A DNA stretch of 64,000 nt, from NCBI RefSeq assembly GCF_019393635.1, contig NC_057861.1, forward strand, positions 197,099,026 through 197,163,025, given 5' to 3'. The position numbers were made by a program, and so were the translations under genes. The notes beneath the pieces are model-generated. The model did no database searches. It had not been told where the DNA came from and saw only the letters and a program-made list of their open reading frames with translations. Positions 1 through 11,269 of the stretch are shown here, in pieces (position 1 is the first letter of the stretch; the number at the start of each line of letters is the position of its first letter). The stretch comes from Dromiciops gliroides. Taxonomy: Eukaryota; Chordata; Mammalia; Microbiotheria; Microbiotheriidae.

Positions 1-1950
1 TGCTTCATAACCTTATCACTTAAGGACTATTAAAAGATGATGGTAAAAGCAGAAGTGGAAATGATCTATACGTAGACAACTCAGTGGTTGGAACAAAGTG
101 TTTCAGATTCTATGTTGATGGCACTAAATGACAGCTATTTTTCTCCTCAGGCAGAACATCAGGCAAATATTGAATGAGAAAATATGAGAGAGGATAGCAC
201 TTTTTGCTTTGTGACATGGAACACAAAATACTGCTTTTTTGAATTTTGCCAATTTTGAATTGATTAGAAAGCACTGCTATATGTGCATTATCATTCAGTT
301 GCCACAGTCTGAATCCCCAAAGTGTATTACATATATTTAACTTGTACTCTAATAGTCCATAAGCTCTTTGGAATATTGGTTTCATAATTTAAAGAAACTA
401 CAGAAGCAACAACAACAAAAACAACTGAGTGTTTTTCAATGGACCAAGAGGAAAAAATGGTACCCAGAGGAGCAATGGCCTACTGATATCAGCATGGTTA
501 TTTTCACCTTTGCAGATGATATTACTGATCTGCTATTGGTAAGGGATATGCTTTGAGTAGACTCTATACCTCCCCTCCAGTAGCAGTGATAGACCTCTAC
601 TAATCCATAAAGTAAGCAGATTTCTCCTTAGTTATTAACATTTATTGAGTGCTTAACACTACAGGGAAGCCTCTAAGTCCAGTGTGCTTACAGGGTTACA
701 TTTCAAGAGGAAGAGAAAAAGCAGTTCTAAAAATAACCACCACCACCACACATACACAAAAAATCCCACCCTTGTATAAATGCTTACAGTAGGAATGCAT
801 ATTCACATTTCTCTCTAACACATTTGACTCTTATTATGCTACTATGATAATTGCTTGCTTCTGAAAAATAGGACATTGGTAAGCAGGTGAGGGAAAACAG
901 TTTATTGTTCCCTGTGGAATTTCAAAGAATCAGTTGCATTTAAAAGAAAAAAACATAGCATAAATAAATACCTCTAGTATATGTTTGCTTCTTGTACTGC
1001 AATAGTTAGAAGAATTCATGAATATCACCTCAAATTTTTCCTCTATATTGTCTGATATAATTTATCAGTTAATTAAATAAATTCAAGGTCTTTTTCATCC
1101 CAATTAAGGAATTTTGTCAAAGACAGCCTTCAAAACAAAAGTATTTATTTTCTAATGAAAAGAGAAAATTGAACCTGAAACTTATTCCAAATTTGAACAA
1201 AGGACAAATAGATTGGCCAGCTGGATTTGTAGATTTACAGATTCCTGTGTGTCTGTGGTCATGCTTCAGCCCAGGTCTTCCAAAGCCACAAGGGAAAAGT
1301 TTGAATTGCTTGGATCATTGCATTGATTCAGTTGTCCTTTTGGTAGAGACCTGACCTCCTAAAGTTTCTTTCTATATGTTTTAAATGTATATTAATGCAT
1401 TCCAAAGGTGGTGTTGAACATGTATCATTTAGAAGAAATCTTTGAAATTCTGATCCATTATATGATGCTGATAACATTTTTCTACATGGCCTTTTATACA
1501 CATGATGATAAGTGTGTTTTAAGCTGCTCATTTATGGGTAGGGTATGGTTGTATCTTCTCACAGAGTCCTGGATAGTTACTGAAACCTTTCACTATACCA
1601 TCTGTCAGAACTGAAATATATTGCCTTTTAAAGCATTTTGAGACACCAGATGAAAGGCATTAGAAAGTTATAAAATAGTTTTAGTTCTGAGTGGATTCCA
1701 ACATTCTTCCATTAATTTGGTGGTTTCAAATATCTAAGAGCCAAATCTCATTGCAGACTACAATGTGAAAGGGGTGAAGAGAAAAGAAATGATGTCTGCT
1801 AGGAATATAATCAAGGACCACTCAACTCTTGTCCTCTCTCTAGGGAACATCCCATGGAAATGGTTCCCAGCCAGAATAGAGAAGGCTATTCCCCAGTACT
1901 GCACAAAGGACTCCTTGTTCCCTTTTTGGGTCAATTTCATTTATTTCTTT
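1..1950. other. Unassigned intergenic DNA
   Basis: No transposable-element core, exon with convincing splice sites, or RNA gene was recognised. Short open frames on both strands overlap one another around 1758-1971 and show no domain or low-complexity bias. AT-rich with short homopolymers only. Confidence 0.5.
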
Positions 1951-1954
1951 AAAA

Positions 1955-2340
1955 AAACAATCACTTATTAAAATGTTATTGGTATTTTATTTTATATTGC
2001 CTAAATTCCCTCCTTTATCCCTTTCATTGCCCCTTCACAGAGAACCATCCATAAAACATTTATATATCAAAGAATGAGTTCTTTGTTATATGGATAGTAG
2101 GAAGAAGATTTTTTTTTAAAGTTAAGGAGATAAAAACAAGTAGCAAAACTGATTAATACATCAAAAATCTGAAAATAGATGCAATATTTCATATCCACAG
2201 GTGGAACTTTGCAAAGAAATGGAGAAGGGCAAATGTTTTTCCATATTTCTTCTGTAGGGCCGTGCTTGTTCTTTGTAATTTTGCAACATTGATCATTTGG
2301 TAGTCGTTCTTTCTATTTACATTTTTGTAGCCTTTGGATA
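1955..2340 (-). mobile_element. L1-type LINE 3' UTR fragment
   Basis: Read on the minus strand this resembles the untranslated 3' end of marsupial L1 elements: a T-rich/A-rich start, then the block containing ccttcacagagaaccatcc, then the segment leading toward the end of ORF2. The ORF2 C-terminal region expected next is missing; the sequence passes directly into reverse-transcriptase-region DNA near 2345. This means either an internal deletion or two adjacent insertions. Confidence 0.5.
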
Positions 2341-2344
2341 TATT

Positions 2345-3304
2345 GTTTTCTTTCTTCAAGTGAATTTTGTTATTATTTTATTAAATTCTATGAAATATCC
2401 CTTAATAGTTTGATTGCTATAGCATTAAAACTATAAATCAGCTTTGCTAGTATAAAAATTTTTGTTATTTTGCTATGGTCCAGCAATAAGCACTAAATAT
2501 TCCTCCCATTATTTAAGTTGTTCTTTTTTTCTTTAAGGAGCACTTTGTAATTGGATCTATAAGATATTTTATTGAGTTTGCATAGATTGAACTCTGAATA
2601 TTTTGTTTTGTATTCATTTTAATAGAATTTTACTTTTTGTTATTATTTCTTAAATTTTATTGTTGTTGATATTATTATACAGATATATTATTGATTATGA
2701 GGGTTTGTTTTGTGACTTTGAACTTTGCTGAAGCTGTTGTTCAAATTGGTATCTTGGCTGATTCTCTAGGATTTTTTTGTTTTTGTTTTTGTGGGGCAAT
2801 GAGGGTTAAGTGACTTGCCCAGGGTCACACAGCTAGTAACTGTCAAGTGTCTGAAGCCTGATTTGAACTCAGGTCCTCCTGAATCCAGGGCCGGTGCTTT
2901 ATCCACTGTGCCACCTAGCTGCCCCTTCTCTAGGAGTTTTTAGGGAAATCATCACGTAATGAACAAATAGGAATAGTTTTATCTTCCTTTTAACTATCTT
3001 TAAATTTCTTTCTCTTGCCTTATTTTGCTTTATTATATGGCTAGCATTTTAGAACTACATTGAATAATAATGGGAAAAGTGGGAATTATTGCTTTACTCC
3101 TATATTTATTGGGGTACCTTCTAGTGTATCTCCATTACATATAATACTTATTTTTTCATTTGAGATATATATTTGTTTTGATTAAAAAAAAAACATTTAT
3201 ACCTACACATTGTAGGGTTTTAGCCTAAATGAGAGTTGTACTTGGTCAAAGACTTTTTTGCAACTATTAAGATAACCATGTGCCTTTAGATACTTTGGGG
3301 TTTT
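2345..3304 (-). mobile_element. L1 ORF2 reverse-transcriptase/connection-region fragment
   Basis: On the minus strand this follows the order of L1 ORF2 downstream of the reverse-transcriptase core. The landmarks on the plus strand are actttgctgaagctgttgtt, a block near 3060 (gaataataatgggaaaagtg) and ttaagataaccatgtg near 3270, equivalent to well-known L1 landmarks in other mammals. It is heavily degraded. A SINE interrupts it at 2772-2925 and a HAL1 cuts it at about 3305. Confidence 0.7.
2772..2925 (-). mobile_element. Marsupial tRNA-headed SINE
   Basis: Reverse-oriented copy: T-rich tail, then ggttaagtgacttgcccagg, the cacacagctagtaa core and the head ending in ccacctagctgcccc. A perfect 10-bp target-site duplication ttctctagga lies at 2762-2771 and 2926-2935. 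Inserted into the reverse L1 fragment. Probably the family catalogued as WSINE1 or a close relative; the exact name is not certain. Confidence 0.93.
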
Positions 3305-3309
3305 TTTGT

Positions 3310-5022
3310 TTGCTTGTTTGTTTTCACTCCCCCCCCCCATTTATTTAGAATTTTATTTTTCCCCCAATTACATGTAAAACAATTTTAAAGTCCATTTTTA
3401 AAACTTTGTGTTCTGAATTCTCCTCCTCCCTCCCCAATACCCCCATCCTAAGAATGCAAACAACTCAACATGCAAAACATCCCCACACTAGTCAGGTTGT
3501 AAAGGAAAACAGACAAAAAAACTTAAGAAAAGGAAACTTAAAAAATGCTTCAAGCTGTATTCAGACACCATCAGTCTTTCTCTGGAGATGGATCACATTT
3601 TTTATAAGTCCTTCAGAGTTGTCTTGGATTATTGCATTGCTGAGAATAGCCAAGACATTCACAACTGTTCATCTTACAATATTGCTGTTACTTTGTATAT
3701 AGCACATCTCACTTTACATCAGCTCATGTAAGTTTTTCCAGGTTTTTCTGAAAGCATACTGCTCATCATTTCACAGTAACTATTACTAATTGAATTTCCC
3801 TACATCCTACTCCCTCCTCATGTCATTTACTCTATTCTCTATCTCCTCTCCCCCTTTCTTTCCTCAAAGGTGTTTTGCTTCTGACTGTCCCCTAACTCAA
3901 TTTGCCCTCCCTTATATCACCTTCCCCCTATCCCCTTCCCCTCCTACTTTCCTGTAGGGTAAGATAGATTACTGTACCCAATTAAGTGTGTATGTTATTC
4001 CCTCTTTGAGCCAATTCTGATGACTGTCAGGTTCACCCACTCCTCAGCACCTACTCCATCTTCCCCTCCACTGTATAAGCTTTTCTTTGTTTCTTTTATG
4101 TGAGATACATTAGCCCATTCCACCTCTCCCTTTCCCTTTCTCATAGTGCATTCCTCTATCACCCCTTAATTTTATTTTTTAAAAAAAGATAGCATCCCTT
4201 CATATTCAATTATACCTTGGCCCTCTGTCTAAATATACTCAATCTACCTGCCCTAATAATGGGAAACTTATTATGAATTACAAGTATCATCTTCCCATGT
4301 AGGAATAGAAATAGTTTAAGCTTTTAATATCCCTTATGGTTCCTTTTTGCCTGTTTACCTTTTTATGCTTCTCTAGAATCCTATATTTGAGTGTCAAATT
4401 TTCTATTTAGCTCAGGTCTTTTCATCAAGAATGCCTGAAAGTCCTCTCTTTCATTGAATTCCCATTTTCCCCCCTGAAGGATTATACACAGTTTTGTTGG
4501 GTAGGTGATTCTTGGTTGTAATCCCAGTTCCTTTGCCCTCCAGAATATCATATTCCAAGCCCTCCACTTCTTTAATGTAGAAGCTGCTAAATCTCGTGTT
4601 ATCCTGACTGTGGCTCCACAGTACTTGAATTGTTTCTTTCTGGATGCTTAAAATATTTTCTCCTTGACCTGGGATCTCTGGAATTTCTATAATATTCCTG
4701 GGAGTTTTCCTTTTAGGATCTCTTTCAGGAAGTGATTGGTGGATTCTTTCAATTTCTATTTTACCTTCTGGTTCTAGAATATCAGGGCAATTTTCTCTGA
4801 CAATTTCTTGGAAATTATGTCTAGGCTCTTTTTTGAATCATGGCTTTCAGGTACTCCAATAATTTTCAAATTATCTCTCCTGGATCTATTTTCCAAGTCA
4901 GTTGTTTTTCCAATGAGATATTTCACATTGCCTTCTATTTTTTCATTCTTTTGGTTTTGCTTTATTGTTTCTTGATGTCTCATAAAGTCATTATCTTCCA
5001 TTTGTTCATGCTTATCAGACAA
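3310..5022 (-). mobile_element. HAL1 (half-L1), 5'-truncated inside ORF1
   Basis: Third copy of the ORF1-only LINE seen at 28970-35340 and 31440-34576. Read on the minus strand it begins within the ORF1 coiled coil (about 5022). An open stretch at 4774-5022 includes residues DLENRSRRDNLKIIGVPESH, the start of the ORF1p RNA-binding (RRM-like) domain. It continues through the C-terminal domain and then passes straight into a purine-rich 3' region (3800-4200) and an L1-like 3' end, with no reverse transcriptase between. Interrupts the L1 fragment at 2345-3304. Confidence 0.8.
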
Positions 5023-5029
5023 ATAAAAA

Positions 5030-5430
5030 ATAAAAATCCATATTGTGATTACAGATAAGCAATGAAATTACATCATGTAGAATGGAACCATAAATGACAA
5101 ACAAATATCAATATTGAATATATATGCTTCAAATACTATTACATCAAAATTCATATAGGAAAAATTAAATACAAGAAGACATAGACAGTAACACAATAAT
5201 AGTAGGAGACTTTATCATTGCTCTCTTGGATTTGGAAAAGCTCTAAGAGAAAGATAAAATTATATAGAGAGTTAAAATGTTGGAGAAAGTTCAGCTTAAA
5301 AGACTTATGGAGTCTTCTAAATGGGATTGCTAAAGAGTATGTGGAGCTTTTACAAAAATTGCCCATGTATTATTATAATATAGAAATGTTGTAAATAAAT
5401 GTAAAGAGGTAAAAATAATAGTCTATATAA
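5030..5430 (+). mobile_element. L1 ORF2 endonuclease-domain fragment
   Basis: Plus-strand similarity to the L1 endonuclease region: the stretch around 5105-5215 matches the block encoding the N-I-Y-A-x-N motif and the following catalytic segment (acacaataatagtaggagac, equivalent to the I-x-G-D-F motif). The piece near 5345 (aaaaattgcccatgtatta) matches the later endonuclease block. Degraded, no polyA tail. Its inverted orientation relative to 2345-3304 is discussed as a finding. Confidence 0.6.
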
Positions 5431-5439
5431 GCATGCTTT

Positions 5440-5900
5440 CTTTCTCTTTTTCAAACTTTCTTCTCTATTTTCCTATTTAGTTTCTCTTCTTATGTTACCT
5501 GAATTGGTTTTGTTTGTGCAAAATCTTTTTAATTTCACAAAATCAAAATTGACCACTTTCTGTGACCCTCTCTATCTCTTTTTCATTAATGAATCTTCTC
5601 TTCTCCATAGATGTGACAGGTAATTTTTTCCTTGCTTCTCTCACTCATTTACAATATCACCTCCTATGAATAAGTCACATAACCATTTGGTGATTATCTT
5701 AGTATATGTTGTAAGACATTGGTCTAGGTTTAATGTCTACCATATTGCTTTTCTATTTCCTTTTTCCCAACTGTTTTTTTTCAATAAGCAAGTCCTTGCC
5801 TTAAAGTATGTGACCTTTATGTTTATAAATCACTAGCCTACTGTGCTATTGTTTATCTATTTTCCACTAATCTCTACATTTTTCTAAAGTAGGATTTCTT
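5440..5900 (-). mobile_element. L1 ORF2 C-terminal fragment
   Basis: Minus-strand homologue of the ORF2 region preserved on the plus strand at 23180-23650. Landmarks include ttggttttgtttgtgcaaaa near 5500, ccatagatgtgacaggtaa near 5605 and the block near 5670-5750 that precedes the terminal domain. Heavily mutated. Confidence 0.7.
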
Positions 5901-6436
5901 TAGCTTCCTCTCTTCATATCTTTTCCCTAAAATCTTCTAAAATATTAATTTTGAATTAACTCTCCTAAAATTTTTTTTACATTATTTCCTTATAAATCTT
6001 ATTCCCTCCCCTCACCTTTCTGTTGTGCTTCACTTTTGGAAGTATATTCCTGGGGGAAGTTGTGAGGATAGAAGAATTGCCCCATGGTAGAATTTTACCT
6101 TTCTCCCTGATTATGTGTTCCAATTCTATTCCAAGCTGTCTCTATGGAATCTCCTATCTGGGCCTATGTTCCCTTACCCTTCTTGGAGGTCTTATTCCAT
6201 TTCTCCTAAAGCAAGATATTATCAATGGAAGTAACACTGTCTCAGAGATAGTAGACTCTGTGCACCAGTACCTGTCAATTATACCCACTTTATGGTCCCC
6301 ATCTACCATTACAGAACATATATCTCACTCCATAGGAGTGTTCTTCATTGGGAACCCCTCCCATGACTGTATTGAAATTTCCCCTTTTCTTTCTCCATAT
6401 TTTGGTTCATTCTTTTTGCAACTTTCATTATTCTAA
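5900..6436. other. Unassigned interval with a 137-codon open frame
   Basis: An open frame on the plus strand spans 6023-6436. Its predicted product is hydrophobic in patches but has no domain I recognise, no signal-peptide logic, no upstream promoter and no splice-site context. It ends where an old MIR-like tail begins. I treat it as chance open reading in AT-rich DNA. Confidence 0.35.
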
Positions 6437-6525
6437 AAGAGATAATATTTGAAAAGTGCTTAGCACAATGCCTAGCACATAGTAGATGTTTAGTAAATGG
6501 TCCTTCCTTCCTCCTTCCATAGCCC
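6437..6525 (+). mobile_element. MIR/CORE-SINE 3' tail fragment
   Basis: Contains the typical tail order: aaagtgcttagcac, the tgcctagcacatagtag block and a gtttagtaaatg end. The 5' part is missing. Confidence 0.6.
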
Positions 6526-6549
6526 TTCTTCTTGTTGAGAAAGGATGAG

Positions 6550-6684
6550 GATAGAGCACTGGCCCTGGAGTCAGGAGTACCTGAGTTCAAATCCAGCCTC
6601 AGACACTTAACACTTACTAGCTGTGTGACCCTGGGCAAGTCACTTAACCCCAACTGCCTCACTAAAAAAAAAAAAAAAGAAGAA
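6550..6684 (+). mobile_element. Marsupial tRNA-headed SINE, 5'-truncated
   Basis: Starts at gatagagcactggccctgg, lacking the first roughly 20 bases of the head. It continues through gagttcaaatccagcctcag and the agctgtgtgaccctgggcaa core to an A-tail. A 13-bp duplication gagaaaggatgag lies at 6537-6549 and 6685-6697, so the truncation was present at insertion. Confidence 0.93.
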
Positions 6685-6699
6685 GAGAAAGGATGAGAG

Positions 6700-7527
6700 T
6701 TATATTTACTTCCCTGCTTACAATTGATTTGATTAAAGAATATCACATATTCCTTTCTATCTTCTAGCTCCCCGTCTCCTCCAATTAAAATAATCCAAAA
6801 ATATACATTGATTACTTCATTATCATATCTTCTATTTTGTTAGGCTCCACTTTCATCTTATCCCCTTGTGTGCTTTTTAAGAAACTTCTTAATGGTCTCT
6901 ATGTTTTTATTTTTTTTAACCCAATAGGTGTCTTTTGCTTTGCAATTTGTTTTTCCTTTTAATGGTCCTTAGAGATGGGATAATACATTTCATTACTGTT
7001 TCTTTCCTTAGTGCTTATATTTATTTACCTTTCTTGAGTTTCTATCATTTGAGGTATTTGCAAATTTAAAAATTTGCTTATATTTGCTCTTATTTTTTGT
7101 AGGAATGCTTCAAATGCTTCTGTTTATTGAATGTACATTTTAAAAATTGAAGATTGGGTTCTGATTCAAAGAGTATGTTATTTTGGGTTTTATCTTGAGA
7201 TATCTTGCTTTTTGAATATATTATTCCATTCCCTTCCACAGTTTCTTGTGGGTGCAAAATAGTCTTGTGTTATTTGGATTTCCATTCCTATATATATGGA
7301 AGTCTTTCTTCTGGTTTCTTGCATAATTTATTATTTGTCATTGGAGTAGTTCAATTTAATCACATGCCTTGGAGATCTCAGCATAAGTAATTTTTTTCTG
7401 GAGGAAATCTGTTGAGTCTTTTAAGTGGTGCTTTGTTTCATATGTTTAGAAGTTTGGGGAAGTTTTCTTATATTATTTTTTTGCATTACAGTATTCAGGG
7501 TTTTCCCCTTTAATTTTGTGTTCTTTT
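6700..7527 (-). mobile_element. Probable old LINE remnant (5' UTR/ORF1 type)
   Basis: On the minus strand the T-rich blocks, especially 7195-7330 and 7360-7440, resemble marsupial LINE ORF1-region DNA read in reverse. No intact domain can be translated. The call rests on general similarity only; ordinary AT-rich DNA is the alternative. Confidence 0.3.
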
Positions 7528-7539
7528 AAAAGACCTAGA

Positions 7540-7568
7540 GTTTTCACTTAACCCTCATTGCCCTGCAA
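7540..7568 (+). mobile_element. 29-bp SINE stub with perfect target-site duplication
   Basis: Only the 3' end of the SINE is present (cacttaaccctcattgccc) plus a very short tail. It is flanked by a perfect 12-bp duplication aaaagacctaga at 7528-7539 and 7569-7580. The duplication shows this is an extreme 5'-truncated insertion, not a decayed long copy. Confidence 0.85.
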
Positions 7569-7711
7569 AAAAGACCTAGAATTCTTAAATTATTTCTAAA
7601 CATCATATCTTCAAGATTAGTGAGTTCTGCTTGTTTAGAGAGCATGTATTCTTTTAACATTGTTGGGGGGGTTCTTCTTTTCTTTCATATTATCCTTCAC
7701 TTCAGTATATT

Positions 7712-7978
7712 AGGGCAGTTGGGTGATCCAGTGGATATAGAATGCCACATCTGGAGTCAGGAAGATGTAAGTTCAAAACTGGCTTCAGATATTTACTAAC
7801 TATGTGACTCTGGCCAAGTCACAACTTCTGTATGCCTTACTTTCCTGATCTGTAAAATAGAGGAGAAAAATAGCACCTAGTTCCCAGGGATGTTGTGAGG
7901 CTCAATTAAGATAATAATTGTAAAGTGTTTAGCATAGTGCCTGCCATATATTAAGCATTATATAAATATTGATATGAT
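7712..7978 (+). mobile_element. Long CORE/MIR-type SINE with marsupial head
   Basis: Head gggcagttgggtgatccagt, a tRNA-like middle, the core ctatgtgactctggccaagt, then the MIR-type right half: cctgatctgtaaaatag, gggatgttgtgaggctcaa and agtgcctgccatatatta. Older and more diverged than the short SINEs. Confidence 0.8.
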
Positions 7979-8039
7979 TAATATGATTAATATTATCAAT
8001 TTGTTGTTCTCCCTTTTATTTCTTTAGAGAGATCTACCA

Positions 8040-8275
8040 CCAAAGATTCAAACTGGGGACTTGCTATTATTTTTATAAATTTGGCCCAGTTCCCTATATA
8101 TTTGAGAAATGAAACTTTCATCAGTGAAATTTGCTATAAAGATTTCCCCTAGTTTCTTGTGATATTTATTTAGATATTTGCAATTATTTATATGTCTCAG
8201 TAGCCATTTTCTTTTCTTTTTATATGTTATCTCTATTGACTTATCTTTTTGTGCCATAGGTTTTTATCTTAGTTC
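8040..8275 (-). mobile_element. L1 ORF2 C-terminal fragment
   Basis: The minus strand encodes a 69-residue open stretch with ISQIYRELGQIYKNNSKSP. This matches LISKIYRELNQIYKNPSHFP in the better-preserved L1 at 23171-24806. Both flanks are lost or unrecognisable. Confidence 0.8.
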
Positions 8276-8279
8276 TTTC

Positions 8280-9525
8280 CTGTGAGATCCTTGGTAGTTT
8301 TAGACTTTTTCTTCTTTCTGACTCCTTTCCCTTTGATGACAGATCCCTAGAAACTAGACCTTAAAGTTGTCTTAGCCTTTTCCCACATTGTGTAGTCCCT
8401 GCCCCAAGAGGTTTCTAGTTCAACAGAACTAGTCCCAGCTGGATACCAGTCCCCTTTACTTTAGAGCTGCTGTACCTACACATTCAAGCTATTACTTTGA
8501 TTTTCCCCTGGTCTTTAATTCTCTAGATGAGCACTGCAGCCTCAAATAGAGTGAGTTGCAGCCCCAAACAGTCCATTCTTCTGATTTTACTTTCCCTTAT
8601 CTATAAGTGGGGGTGGGCAGAGTTGGGGGTCTGCTGGTAGTTACGGAATGGTGTTATAAGAGTAATGGCATGATAGTCTGACAGAGACTGATGCAGTAGC
8701 AAACAAATTGCTAAATGGATCTTGGAGCTCAGGCCAGTGGGTCAGGCTATGGAGCCTGTTAGATTGTGGGAGCTTTTAGAAGATGTGTGCAGAGTAAGTG
8801 AGTTAGGGATTAGCATTCTCTGCTATTAATTCATAAGGCTGTTATCTTATTAGGCTTCTTGGTATTTGAGCCTACTGAGATAGATATAATTGCGTTTTCC
8901 TCCCCCCCACCACCTTTTGGGGGAATTTTTGAGAGTTATTGAGAACTGATGGAAAAAATGTCTATTAGTACATGTTGGCCTTGTGATTTGGAAGCCAATT
9001 TGATCTATTTCTTATTTTCCTTGTAGGTGCAAGAAGGTCATGAGAATGCATAGAATGAGAGGATAAGCCCTGCAGTCAGTTTCCAGTTTAAGAACACGTA
9101 CGTGATCAAGAGGAAGAAAATGTTCTAGATTTCTTAGCGGTGAGGAGTGAGGAAACATTGTATAAATCAGGTCAGTACTTGAGTGGCCCACTCTTTCATT
9201 TGCCTGTGTTTCCTATTTTCTTCACACTTCCACTCAACCTAGAAGTTCCCAAACTGGCTCACAGTTGAGTTAAAAAGACACAGCTGCTGGCTTGTCGGTT
9301 AAAATAATCTAAAACATATGATACTGACATGGACAAGATGTGCAGAAAATTCAACATTAAACAAAAACATAAATTAAAGAAAACAATGCCACCCTATATA
9401 AGACAAATGCATGAAACATGATCACTAGCAAAATATATAAGTTGGATGAGGGAAATTCACATATACTTTATCCGTTTGTTAGGAAAGGTATCAATTGGTT
9501 AAGGTGATTTTTAGAAACAAAGTGA
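8280..9525. other. Unassigned DNA
   Basis: 8280-8900 has the mixed composition seen in LINE 5' regions and sits beside reverse LINE pieces, so it may be an eroded LINE 5' UTR, but no landmark decides this. 8900-9525 appears unique. No exon or RNA gene is seen. Confidence 0.35.
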
Positions 9526-9530
9526 AAAAG

Positions 9531-9770
9531 AGAGGCAATATGGGATAGTGGATAGCCATCTGCCTTCAAAGCCAGGAAAAGGTTAAAATTCCACCTGTGA
9601 TACATATTGTCTCTATCACCCTGGCATGTCACTTCATGTTCTGGTGCTTTAGGAAACTCGTTAAGACTAAACATACAGAGAACATGCCAACCTAAATTGG
9701 CAGAAGGAGTTTCTTCCCCTGGGAGTTATATATAATATTGAAATCTCAGGTCCAGTCCCTGTCCCTGCTT
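9531..9770 (+). mobile_element. Old marsupial SINE (ctgggagtt-tail class)
   Basis: Begins agaggcaatatgggatagtg, with a tRNA-like left part, a degenerate core (atcaccctggcatgtcactt) and a right half with ttggcagaaggagtttctt, cctgggagttatatata and gaaatctcaggtccagtccc. The same right half recurs at 62525-62750, which supports a repeat family. Confidence 0.65.
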
Positions 9771-9779
9771 AAAAGGCTT

Positions 9780-10104
9780 GTAAAGGTATGGGAGGAGCAT
9801 CCTCCCTCATCAGAAAGAAGTTTCTAGCAATATGCTTGGAAAGTATAGGACAGAATTGGATGATGAGTAATCTGTTTGGAATGGGCAGTGAAGACAAACT
9901 GTGTATAGTCAGAGACAAAAGAAATGATCCAGATGCTCTGGGAAGCCAGGGGTGAAAGTCTTGGCCCTAATCTGTAAAGCAATGGAAAGCAGATCTCTAA
10001 GGTGAGGGGGTGCCATTGTCAAAGTGATGGATAATGATGACTTTGGCAGTAGTTATTGGTTAATTTAGGAGGTGGTGGTGCTAGAGGCAGGGAACACTGG
10101 TAAA
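9780..10104. other. Unassigned, possible old mammalian repeat
   Basis: Contains phrases typical of an ancient dispersed repeat (ccctaatctgtaaagcaatgg, gatgactttggcagtag), but I cannot name the family confidently. Confidence 0.3.
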
Positions 10105-10265
10105 TCTAAGGTTCTCTCTAAACCACAGGGTCCTAGATCTGAGAGGGTCTTCAGAACTCATTAGTCTACTCCACCACTTTACAGATGAGGAAACAGCCAA
10201 TTTCACTAAGTGAAGTGATTTGTCCAAAGTTGCAATAGTTCAGAATATGCAGGTTCTTGCCTAAA
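10105..10265 (-). mobile_element. MIR-type SINE
   Basis: Reverse copy: the ctttacagatgaggaaac block, then a degenerate gtgatttgtccaaagttgc region and loss of the head. Confidence 0.65.
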
Positions 10266-10267
10266 CT

Positions 10268-10400
10268 GGTGATTATAAGAACAGAAAGAATGGGAAAAGA
10301 GAGAAAAAAGAAGAAAAGGAAATAAAACTAAAAAGAAAAAGAAAGAATGGGAAAGTTTGAAACATGTAAATGGAAAATTAGGATTATATTCAGCAGTAGT
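10268..10400 (+). repeat. A-rich low-complexity tract
   Basis: Purine-rich run of AAAG/GAAA-like motifs (aaagagagaaaaaagaagaa) with no fixed period. Possibly the eroded tail of a retroelement. Confidence 0.6.
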
Positions 10401-11105
10401 CTAGACATACAAATTAAAGGAAAGTGAAAAGTTTAACATCTGTGTTTGCTTGAGCTGCCCACTGTGATAGGAAGATAGACTTAGGAGAGTGCTGTGGAGG
10501 GAAGCTCTTTCTTCTTCATGTATAATATGAATTAACAATGGCACATTACATACTTAATAGGCCCTGGAAGAGAAATTTTGTTGTCATTTCAGCACACTCT
10601 TGACCAGTTTGTGCAGCAGTTTGATGACCTTTTGATGTGGCATTGTAACCATCTAATAAAAGCCTCTTCTGATGGATTATCATCAGGGTGTAGAAGGAAC
10701 AATGGGTTCTTGAATGCTATTCCAGTCAAATATAAGCACTGGTAGGTTTTACCAAGCCATTCAGCTTTGAGTATGGAACCTGTGAAGGAAATGTATGTCT
10801 GTCACTGAGCAACAGCCTAGCCAAGTTCAAAGAAGTAAGAAGTAGGACATAAAATGATAAGTTGTTAGGGCTACAATTTCATAGTGATTCATGAAGACAA
10901 TCTACTGGGCCACAGATGGACTTTTTCACTAGAGGCAGGACCAATCCTGACAAAATTTGAAGTAATAACATATGGAAAATACAGCATAAACATGTTATTT
11001 GTCTGAAGGAAAGCTACTAGGGACAGAAAGGATCTGGTTTAGGACAGTTATATGATTCATTTCCAAGCCATTATTGAGCAAGTGGCTGACAACCTGCTTC
11101 AGTGA
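10401..11105. other. Unassigned DNA
   Basis: No repeat core, exon or RNA gene recognised. Confidence 0.4.
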
Positions 11106-11109
11106 CATT

Positions 11110-11268
11110 GGTGGCTTTTGGTGTAGGGAAGAATGTTTGATCTGGAATCAGAAGACTGGATTTGAATACTGGCCTTTCCACTTAGTTATGCGCCCTCAAA
11201 TTTAACTTATATGGTATTTTGTTTCCTTGTCTGAATAAAACTCAGGGTTGCTAAGATCCAGAATCTTG
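11110..11268 (+). mobile_element. MIR-type SINE, degraded
   Basis: Left part ttggtgtagggaagaatg, then ggatttgaatactggc, and the right half with ttccttgtctgaataaaa. The order is correct for MIR but heavily mutated. Confidence 0.45.
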
Positions 11269-11269
11269 G

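Noticed and set aside
1758-1971. Overlapping opposite-strand open frames
   Set aside because: Short, no domains; mutual antisense frames are expected by chance.
6023-6436. 137-codon forward open frame as a gene
   Set aside because: No recognisable domain, no splice or promoter context, and it is embedded among degraded LINE and MIR pieces.
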